From Vibrio sp. ES.051 (GTDB lineage: Bacteria; Pseudomonadota; Gammaproteobacteria; Enterobacterales; Vibrionaceae), in contig NZ_PDJL01000003.1 of the NCBI RefSeq assembly GCF_002563795.1, positions 992,001 to 1,056,000 on the forward strand: a DNA stretch of 64,000 nucleotides, read 5' to 3'. The translations under genes and the position numbers were made by a program. Positions 57,929-64,000 of the stretch are shown one piece after another (within the stretch, counting starts at the first letter, position 1; every line of letters starts with the position of its first letter). The notes beneath the pieces are model-generated. The model did not search any database. It was not told the origin of the DNA and saw nothing but the letters and a program-made list of their open reading frames with translations.

Positions 57929-58006
57929 TACGAAATTCTCACGTCTTTTAGTAATTCATCTGCTTTATATCGTGCATTTAGCGCGGTGAGTAAACATCAT
58001 CCTAAT

Positions 58007-58035
58007 TCTCCTCCTTTAAAGGAGGAGAGATGAGG
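58007..58035. promoter_or_regulatory. MalT-box-like palindrome upstream of malP
   Basis: A 22-base perfect palindrome with arms of CTCCTCC and GGAGGAG around TTTAAA spans 58007-58028; a box AGAGATGAGG (58026-58035) matches 8 of 10 bases of the E. coli MalT box GGGGATGAGG. Opposed GGA-rich arms are consistent with MalT dimers. About 80-105 bases before malP. Confidence 0.55.
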
Positions 58036-58101
58036 GCGTAGAGGCGTATTATTGCGAAGTTAGTGATCCAAATCTCAACAAAGGGTTCTTCGTTCTAATT
58101 C

Positions 58102-58121
58102 TTAGTGATTCCGATCACAAT
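58102..58121. promoter_or_regulatory. CRP-like site in malP-malT region
   Basis: AGTGA-N6-TCACA at 58104-58119, close to the CRP consensus TGTGA-N6-TCACA. Consistent with catabolite control of malP and malT. Confidence 0.65.
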
Positions 58122-58284
58122 GACACATGAGACAGGTTAAATTTTGTTCATGGCATTTTTTATAACCCACTCGATTCATGATGTGAAAATTGTCTTATCG
58201 ATCACACTCGCTTGGTTAATATTGAAAGATTTTTCTTAACCTATGCGCAATGTGATATTAATATCACCGGCACCAACCCGTATT

Positions 58285-58304
58285 TGAGTGATGAAAATCA
58301 CAAA
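58285..58304. promoter_or_regulatory. Second CRP-like site in malP-malT region
   Basis: AGTGA-N6-TCACA at 58287-58302, the same pattern as the first site, about 355 bases before malT. Confidence 0.6.
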
Positions 58305-58656
58305 TAAAAGGCGTAGACGACGCCAAACCTATCAACTATTGAGAATTAGGAAGTGGATCAAAGTAACAGGCATTTCTGATGTCGTACCATCCACATGGCT
58401 CACGGGGTTGTACGCTTTTCATACAAACTAAAATTGGTCGGTATGAGTCATTTCTCGTTTCGCTCACTTTTGTCTCTCCGTGACTTCGTGATATGCCTTT
58501 TGGCGTAATTTTGCCAAGCGAGGATAACGTAAGCGGAAAGTAACACGTATAAATGGTGTTATGAGTGAGAGAGCAACTTCTAGTGGGGGAAGCTCTTGCT
58601 AAAACCAGTGCGTTAAAGTCACTCAGGTATAGATAAATAAGGACATAATTACTAAA

Positions 58657-61365
58657 ATGTGGATTCCATCTAAGCTCACTCGTCCAGGCCGACTACACAA
58701 TGCGATTGTGCGACCAAGAGTACTAGACTTACTTCAACAAGCGCCTTACTACAAATTGGTTTTGTTCCGTTCTCCTGCGGGCTATGGCAAGACAACGATG
58801 GCTGCTCAGTGGTTGTCCGACAAGCCAAATGTCGGTTGGTATAGCATTGATGACAGCGATAATGATGACTTCCGTTTTGTCAATTACCTACTTCAGGCGC
58901 TCAACAAGGCGACCAATTTCAGTTGTTCTAACGCACAAAAACTGGCAGAGAAACGCCAGATTTCTTCCCTACGTTCGCTGTTTAGCGAAGTGTTTGCCGA
59001 AATGGCGGACTTTCATCAAGAGTGTTACGTCGTATTAGATGATTATCACTTGATCACGAATGATGATATTCACGAATCCCTGCGTTTCTTCTTAAAACAC
59101 ATGCCAGATAACCTAACCATTGTGGTGACCAGTCGAGCCACACCACCACTGGGCACCGCGAATCTGCGCGTGCGTGATTTAATGATTGAAATCGGTAACG
59201 AAATGCTGGCGTTTGATACCGAAGAGACCACTCGCTTTTTTAATCAGCGTATCGCGGACGGCATTGATGAAAATATGGCTAACAGCCTAAGAAGCTATGT
59301 TGAAGGCTGGCCTTCAGCCATGCAGTTGATCGCTCTACAAGCCCAACATCAAAACCGAACCTTGGCACAAACCGTTGAATCCGTCTCTCAATTCAACCAC
59401 GCCCACTTATGGGATTACCTGGTCGAAGAAGTGTTTGACTTGCTTGACCACGACACTCGTCACTTTTTAATGCAGGTCTCAGTACTGGATCATTTCAACG
59501 ATGAGTTGGTCTTTTCTTTAACCAAACGTGAAGACGCGCTTGGCCTCATAGAGTCATTAAATCGCTACGGTTTATTTATCTACCCGCTGGAAGGCGAACA
59601 AAACTGGTTCCGCTTCCACAACCTCTTTGGGGAGTTTTTGTCGCACGAGCGCCAAGCTCGCATTCCACAACAAGAAAAAGATTTGCATAAAAATGCCGCC
59701 GTTGCTTGGTTACAACAAAAAGCGCCACACCAAGCGATTCACCACGCCCAAAAATCGAATGATAAACAACTCGTGGTTGAGATCCTCAATGAGTTTGGCT
59801 GGAAAATGTTTAACCAAGGTGAACTTAGCACACTTGAAAGTTCAATGAATAAGTTGGATGCAGAACTGCTCTTTAGCCACCCAAAACTGACAATGCTGCG
59901 TGCTTGGCTAGCACAAAGCCAGCATCGCTATAATCAAGTCGGTCATCTACTTGAAGAAGCAGAAGAAGAGCATAAAAAGCGTAATATTACATTAGATACC
60001 CACTATCAGGGTCAAGCCAATGCCTTGCTGGCTCAGGTTGCCATTAACAGTAACCAACCGGAAAAGGCGTTAGAGCTGGCAGAGCTGGCACTGAGCCAAT
60101 TAGATAACACGATATATCGCAGTCGAATCGTGGCCACTTCGGTTGTGGGGGAAGTAAACCACGTACTTGGAAAGCTTGACCGTGCGTTACCAATGATGCA
60201 ACAAACAGAAAAGTTAGCACGTCAATATCAAGTTTATCATCAAGCTCTTTGGGCTATTTTACAACAAAGTGAAATTTTGATTGCTCAAGGCTACGTGCAA
60301 GCAGCGTTTGAACTGCAAGATTCGGCTTTCCGTCTGATTGAAGATCAGCAGCTCCAGCACGTGCCATTGCACGAGTTCCTGTTGCGCATCCGTGCTCAAG
60401 TACTATGGTGTTGGAACCGCCTCGATGAAGCCGAAGAGTGTGCGTATAAAGGCCTACAAATTCTAGAGAACCACTCTCCAAGTAAGCACTTACACAGCTA
60501 CTCTATGTTAGCACGTATCGCGATTGGTCGCGGTGAGCTTGATAAAGCAAGTAAATTTATCGAACATATTCAACACTTGTTAAAACAATCAACTTACCAT
60601 GTTGACTGGACGGCGAACGCCTCACTTTCACTCCTCCTGCTCTGGCAAGCCCGCAACAATACCGAAGCGATGCAAGAATGGTTGAACACCGCCGTTCGCC
60701 CCGCGCACGCTTGCAACCACTTCTCACAGCTGCAATGGCGCAATATCGTTCGGGCTCATATCAACTTGGAGCAATATGAAGAAGCGCGCCAAGCATTGGA
60801 CTTCTTACAAAGTGAAGCTCATCGTACCAACCTCGTGACCGATACCAACCGCAACTTAGTCGTAGAGGCAGTGCTTGCCGCTCGTCAAAAAGACGAAGAG
60901 CAAGCAAAAGCACTGCTAAAACAAGCATTAGTGATGACGAACCAAACGGGTATGGTGGGTAACTTCCTGATTGATGGCGCAACCATCGGTGGCCTGTTGG
61001 AGAAACTCAGCTTGCGTTATGAGCTGGGTGATTTAGAACGTCACCGTGCACAGCAATTGATGAAAGACATTTCATCCAATCAGCGTAGCCGTTCTATTCA
61101 CTTTGATGAAAACTTCATTGAGAAATTAGTGAACCACCCTAATGTCCCGGAGCTTGTGCGCACAAGCCCACTGACTCAACGTGAATGGCAGGTACTTGGT
61201 CTAATTTACTCTGGTTTCAGCAACGAGCAGATCGCGCAAGAATTGGATGTAGCTGGCACCACAATCAAAACACATATTCGCAACTTGTACCAAAAGCTAA
61301 ACATCGCTAATCGCAAAGAAGCGATTGTGACTGCAGAAAATTTACTGCAATTAATGGGTTACTAA
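58657..61365 (+). CDS. malT: MalT maltose regulon activator
   Basis: MalT is an ATP- and maltotriose-dependent activator of the maltose regulon, of the STAND class. The 902-aa protein has the N-terminal nucleotide-binding domain with Walker [10 protein letters not shown] at residues 39-47 and [11 protein letters not shown] as Walker B, a winged-helix and helical repeat sensor domain, and a C-terminal LuxR-type HTH ([43 protein letters not shown]). Length agrees with E. coli MalT (901). Its divergent position to malP supports the assignment. Confidence 0.96.
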   Translation: MWIPSKLTRPGRLHNAIVRPRVLDLLQQAPYYKLVLFRSPAGYGKTTMAAQWLSDKPNVGWYSIDDSDNDDFRFVNYLLQALNKATNFSCSNAQKLAEKRQISSLRSLFSEVFAEMADFHQECYVVLDDYHLITNDDIHESLRFFLKHMPDNLTIVVTSRATPPLGTANLRVRDLMIEIGNEMLAFDTEETTRFFNQRIADGIDENMANSLRSYVEGWPSAMQLIALQAQHQNRTLAQTVESVSQFNHAHLWDYLVEEVFDLLDHDTRHFLMQVSVLDHFNDELVFSLTKREDALGLIESLNRYGLFIYPLEGEQNWFRFHNLFGEFLSHERQARIPQQEKDLHKNAAVAWLQQKAPHQAIHHAQKSNDKQLVVEILNEFGWKMFNQGELSTLESSMNKLDAELLFSHPKLTMLRAWLAQSQHRYNQVGHLLEEAEEEHKKRNITLDTHYQGQANALLAQVAINSNQPEKALELAELALSQLDNTIYRSRIVATSVVGEVNHVLGKLDRALPMMQQTEKLARQYQVYHQALWAILQQSEILIAQGYVQAAFELQDSAFRLIEDQQLQHVPLHEFLLRIRAQVLWCWNRLDEAEECAYKGLQILENHSPSKHLHSYSMLARIAIGRGELDKASKFIEHIQHLLKQSTYHVDWTANASLSLLLLWQARNNTEAMQEWLNTAVRPAHACNHFSQLQWRNIVRAHINLEQYEEARQALDFLQSEAHRTNLVTDTNRNLVVEAVLAARQKDEEQAKALLKQALVMTNQTGMVGNFLIDGATIGGLLEKLSLRYELGDLERHRAQQLMKDISSNQRSRSIHFDENFIEKLVNHPNVPELVRTSPLTQREWQVLGLIYSGFSNEQIAQELDVAGTTIKTHIRNLYQKLNIANRKEAIVTAENLLQLMGY

Positions 61366-61421
61366 TTTCGCTTACCGCAGCCAATAAGCTGACGCTTTAT
61401 TAAAAACGAAAAAATAAAAGT

Positions 61422-61450
61422 GGGTTGGCATTATACGCCCGCCCTTTTTA
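61422..61450 (+). terminator. Probable terminator of malT
   Basis: GGG-TT-GGC pairs with GCC-CG-CCC around ATTATAC, with a two-base internal mismatch, and is followed by TTTTTATT. Confidence 0.65.
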
Positions 61451-61518
61451 TTGATTAGAAATGAGGAATAGGGTGAACTTGCCAAACACGTGAATGATGT
61501 GGTTGATATATCAAAGAC

Positions 61519-61627
61519 AAAAAAATAGCCAACCACAATAATCGCGATTGGCTTATATTTTGTGTGAACAAATTGCATTCACTAACAACGTCAGTTGGCT
61601 AGGTGACCCTCGGCTTAAGAAGGGTCA
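61519..61627 (-). ncRNA. qrr: Qrr quorum-regulatory small RNA (second copy)
   Basis: A second Qrr RNA of about 109 nt. It has the 5' hairpin TGACCCTTCTTAAGCCGAGG, the same core CCAACTGACGTTGTTAGTG as the copy at 34 kb, a TTTGTTCACA segment and a terminator hairpin (AGCCAATC / GGTTGGCT) with seven T. The 5' hairpin loop and the spacer before the terminator differ from copy one, which is usual between Qrr paralogues. It is convergent with malT and divergent from the DUF368 gene. Transcription should need LuxO and sigma-54. Confidence 0.96.
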
Positions 61628-61638
61628 CTCAGTAATAA

Positions 61639-61653
61639 GCAGTAACCATGCCA
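61639..61653 (-). promoter_or_regulatory. Sigma-54 promoter of second qrr gene
   Basis: On the minus strand, TGGCATGGTTACTGC has the -24 GG and -12 GC pairs at correct spacing; +1 falls at 61627, the start of TGACCC. Confidence 0.92.
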
Positions 61654-61735
61654 AAAACAAAAGCTTGATTTTTGAGCGCAAGACCCCATAAAAATTGAAA
61701 CTGAACACACAAAAACAGCAAAACGCAAAACCGCC

Positions 61736-61761
61736 TTGCATTGTGATATTGCAAAATGCAA
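61736..61761. promoter_or_regulatory. LuxO-type boxes upstream of second qrr gene
   Basis: TTGCAAAATGCAA at 61749-61761 is identical to the box at the first qrr gene, about 122-134 bases before +1. A half site TTGCATTGTGATA abuts it at 61736-61748. Confidence 0.85.
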
Positions 61762-61992
61762 ATCAACTCGTAATTGATAATCGACTTAATCAGCTCAACA
61801 CGTACTCCCATAATAAAAAGTCAATTCACGCTTTCATTCAACAGCTATCGCTATTTAGGTTAGAAAACTCATTAACTTACCTTCAAAGACCACTTGCCTA
61901 AGTAAGCAACCGTTTAGATATCACTATTTCATACTTTTTTAGTCGCAATGTTTGTATACTCTGTGCCATCTACACGACTTAGTACTAGAGAA
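61762..61992. other. Region between second qrr control sites and DUF368 gene
   Basis: No gene is supported. The sequence is AT-rich. An ATG at 61948 in frame with DUF368 lacks a ribosome site and adds residues without family match. Confidence 0.35.
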
Positions 61993-62910
61993 ATGAACTA
62001 TCTAATTACTTTCTTCAAAGGAATGGCCATGGGCGCAGCTGATGTTGTCCCAGGTGTATCTGGTGGTACCATCGCATTTATCACTGGCATTTATGACACG
62101 TTGCTTGAAAGCATCCGACGTATCAACCCATCTCTTTTCTCTATTTGGCGAAAAGAAGGGATTAAAGGTGCGTTTAATCACGTCAACGGTTTTTTTCTTA
62201 TCGCTCTATTCGCCGGAATTTTCACTAGCATTGCGACCTTGGCAAAACTGATCACTTGGCTACTTGATACGCACCCAATTCCACTGTGGTCATTCTTCTT
62301 TGGCCTAATTTTAGTGTCGGTTTACCACATCCTTCGTCAAGTACAACAACGTGATATCATTCGCTTAATCGCGTTACTGGTGGGGATCGGGCTTGCGTAC
62401 AGCATTACCGTACTTAAACCACTTCACTTAGAGCCGACCGCCATCAACACTCTGATTGCAGGCGCTATTGCGATTTGTGCAATGATCTTACCGGGGATCT
62501 CTGGCAGCTTTATCCTGCTGCTAATTGGGATGTATGCGCCAGTACTGGCCGCGGTGAAAGGATTCCAAGTGGATATGCTGGCGCTATTTTTATCAGGTTG
62601 TGTGATTGGTTTATTATCCTTTTCACACCTATTATCTTGGCTACTCCACAAGTTCCGTGATGTCACCCTGATGTTTTTGACGGGCTTAATGATTGGTACG
62701 TTACCAAAGATTTGGCCTTGGAAAGAAACCATCACTTGGCGCACCAATTCAAAAGGTGAGCAAGTGCCATTACTACAGCACAACCTATCGCCATTTGAGT
62801 TTGAACACGTAACGTCACAACCTTCTCAATTGGTTCTGGCCATTGTCATGATGTTGGCTGCCATTGCGCTGGTTTTAAGCCTCGAAAAGTTCGTAGATTC
62901 AGATAAGTAA
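61993..62910 (+). CDS. popT: DUF368 polyprenyl-phosphate transporter (PopT type)
   Basis: A 305-aa inner-membrane protein with about eight or nine hydrophobic segments. DUF368 proteins, including one from V. cholerae, were shown to flip undecaprenyl phosphate back across the membrane for cell-wall synthesis. The family blocks FFKGMAMGAADVVPGVSGGTIAFITGIYDTLLE, split as visible, and ICAMILPGISGSFILLLIGMY (two related repeats with a PGxSGG/S motif) are present. ATG 61993 follows AGAGAA and gives the family start MNYLITFFKG. A strong terminator follows, so it is monocistronic. Confidence 0.9.
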   Translation: MNYLITFFKGMAMGAADVVPGVSGGTIAFITGIYDTLLESIRRINPSLFSIWRKEGIKGAFNHVNGFFLIALFAGIFTSIATLAKLITWLLDTHPIPLWSFFFGLILVSVYHILRQVQQRDIIRLIALLVGIGLAYSITVLKPLHLEPTAINTLIAGAIAICAMILPGISGSFILLLIGMYAPVLAAVKGFQVDMLALFLSGCVIGLLSFSHLLSWLLHKFRDVTLMFLTGLMIGTLPKIWPWKETITWRTNSKGEQVPLLQHNLSPFEFEHVTSQPSQLVLAIVMMLAAIALVLSLEKFVDSDK

Positions 62911-62924
62911 ATACTGAATGGAGT

Positions 62925-62958
62925 AATAAGAACGGAGCCAATGGCTTCGTTCTTATTT
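62925..62958 (+). terminator. Terminator of DUF368 gene
   Basis: AATAAGAACG-G-AGCC pairs with GGCT-T-CGTTCTTATT around AAT and is followed by a run of T. Confidence 0.88.
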
Positions 62959-63146
62959 TTTTGGCTAAGCGAAAATCATCGCAAGTAAACACCTCTATGG
63001 ACTTGATTTAATTAAACTCTGCCCTTTGAGATCATGTTGGTGTAGGTCATCGAGGTATAACGCACAATTTATTGAGGTCGCGAGTTGGCAAGTGACGCTT
63101 CTATGCTACGATGCTGGTAATGTTAAGTGATAAATGCTGAACCTTA

Positions 63147-63572
63147 ATGAAAGTGTTACCAATCGCGGCTGTTACAGCTGCACTGGTTGCGGGTTTTTAT
63201 GCCCCAACTTTACTAAAAAGCTTTTCTTCATCGGCCTCCATCAAACCGATAGATGAATACTGCTTTCTCTCCACCACCTCTTGCGTCCAAGAGAACGTCA
63301 CGATGACACTCAACGCAGATAGTGCTCAACCGCTGGTTCCTACCACTTTGAATGTTGAGTGGGATAAAAACGATGCAGAGCAACTCGTCCTAACGCTTTC
63401 GGGGCGAGAAATGGAGATGGGCGAGCCTAAGTTTTTACTAAAGCAAGTCGCTCCCGGTCAATATCAAGGTGACATCGTTCTTCCTGTCTGTACTCAAGAT
63501 GCGATGACTTGGGTCGGCGAGCTCACCGATGGAAAAAACACCATTTATCCCGCTATAAAAATGCAAAGATAA
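63147..63572 (+). CDS. Unknown exported or anchored protein upstream of SCO gene
   Basis: A 141-aa protein. Residues 1-25 form a hydrophobic leader (MKVLPIAAVTAALVAGFYAP), so it is exported or membrane-anchored. The rest is beta-rich with four cysteines (YCFLSTTSCVQEN, LPVCTQDAM), suggesting disulfides or metal binding in the periplasm. It ends nine bases before the SCO gene and is very probably in one operon with it, hinting at a copper or respiratory-oxidase assembly role. The family is not recognised. Confidence 0.65.
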   Translation: MKVLPIAAVTAALVAGFYAPTLLKSFSSSASIKPIDEYCFLSTTSCVQENVTMTLNADSAQPLVPTTLNVEWDKNDAEQLVLTLSGREMEMGEPKFLLKQVAPGQYQGDIVLPVCTQDAMTWVGELTDGKNTIYPAIKMQR

Positions 63573-63581
63573 GGAATCATT

Positions 63582-64000
63582 ATGAGCCGCAACTGGTCCC
63601 TCTTTCTCGTGGTCGCTTTCGTTCTTGGTTTTGGTGCGAAGAGCTATTTGGACAATCAAAGCGAACAAACTGAAAAGACGAATAGCGCTTCTTCTCAATC
63701 AACGGTGTTGTTTGGGGAAAGTAACCAAGCCGTTAAAATTTTCGACGTTGACGACCCACGTATTCGCATCGTTTACTTTGGTTTTACTCGTTGCCCAGAT
63801 GTCTGTCCTACCTCGCTCGCGATGTTGGCAGGCGCACTTAATCAAATTGATGACGCCCAGAAAACGAGACTGCGTCCAATGTTTATCTCTCTTGATCCAG
63901 AGCGTGACGAAGCTGATGCATCCGCCCAATACGCGCACTACTTCCACCCTATGATTGAAGGCTTATCAGCCCCCCTTGATGTAACCACACCACTGGCGCA
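63582..64000 (+). CDS. SCO1/SenC-family protein, cut by window end
   Basis: A membrane-anchored thioredoxin-fold protein that handles copper for cytochrome oxidase assembly. The N-terminus MSRNWSLFLVVAFVLGFGAKS is a membrane anchor. The copper motif is FGFTRCPDVCPTSLAML (CxxxC), followed by FISLDPERDEADA. Only 139 residues are visible; the conserved histidine near the C-terminus lies outside the window. ATG 63582 follows AAGGAA. It is coupled to the small exported gene upstream. Confidence 0.88.
   Translation, partial: MSRNWSLFLVVAFVLGFGAKSYLDNQSEQTEKTNSASSQSTVLFGESNQAVKIFDVDDPRIRIVYFGFTRCPDVCPTSLAMLAGALNQIDDAQKTRLRPMFISLDPERDEADASAQYAHYFHPMIEGLSAPLDVTTPLA

Larger units (their letters stand above)
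57929..58656. promoter_or_regulatory. malP-malT divergent control region (728 bases)
   Basis: The region carries a 22-base perfect palindrome and MalT-like box near malP, two CRP-like sites and a 16-base palindrome, GTGATATTAATATCAC, at 58252-58267. No gene is recognised. The stretch 58310-58656 before malT shows no further recognisable site. Confidence 0.6.

Overview
The window is chromosomal DNA from a Vibrio, most likely of the Harveyi clade (V. parahaemolyticus / V. alginolyticus / V. harveyi type), and by gene content probably the second chromosome. The evidence is two Qrr quorum-sensing small RNA genes with sigma-54 promoters and LuxO-type boxes, a CsrB-type small RNA, an Frp-type NADPH:FMN oxidoreductase that resembles the V. 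harveyi enzyme, a VF530-family protein and the maltodextrin cluster (malT / malP-malQ / glgB) close to a DUF368 (PopT-type) gene. Species and replicon are inference. I saw no prophage, integron, CRISPR array, insertion sequence, tRNA or rRNA.

Layout. 0-4.4 kb: the end of a membrane diguanylate cyclase, then a divergent DctD/DctB-type two-component pair. 4.5-9.4 kb: a TraF-like outer-membrane protein, an orphan 6-phospho-beta-glucosidase and a Tat-exported PhoX phosphatase. 9.6-12.2 kb: a YggL-type protein, a long intergenic stretch with an unlisted 28-codon ORF and strong hairpins, the csrB gene and a LysR regulator. 12.7-19.7 kb: rimK with a retropepsin-like partner, an MBL-fold hydrolase, the speA-speB agmatine/putrescine operon behind a structured leader, and an EmrD-like exporter. 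19.9-25.1 kb: an oligopeptidase-B-like lipoprotein, a GntR regulator, a YjjG-type nucleotidase, an acetyltransferase and an OsmC protein. 25.3-30.2 kb: a light and oxidation damage cluster (MsrAB, DUF2256 mini-protein, SDR, FeS-type photolyase, DASH cryptochrome), the last three translationally coupled. 30.6-36.9 kb: two more diguanylate cyclases, a DUF3612-like regulator facing an unknown gene, the first qrr gene, alkB and a VF530 protein.

36.9-50.6 kb is housekeeping and accessory metabolism: two nitroreductase/flavin reductase genes, a PBP5-type carboxypeptidase, an S33 peptidase, TrhO, a fasciclin protein, a patatin-like lipase, MarC, a YdhR-type protein with a divergent LysR gene, a dicarboxylate symporter, a decayed small gene, an unknown membrane protein and a DsbA-like protein. 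50.7-61.4 kb is the glycogen/maltodextrin region under MalT, with MalT-like and CRP-like sites in the malP-malT intergenic region. 61.5-64 kb holds the second qrr gene, the DUF368 transporter, a small exported protein and a truncated SCO-family protein.

The strongest theme is post-transcriptional and second-messenger control: two Qrr RNAs (LuxO/Hfq circuit), one CsrB RNA (CsrA sponge) and three GGDEF proteins lie within 62 kb. The most interesting unexplained items are the 10.0-10.9 kb intergenic region, the hairpin leader in front of speA, the unknown protein facing the DUF3612 regulator, and the frameshifted zinc-ribbon remnant at 49.2 kb.
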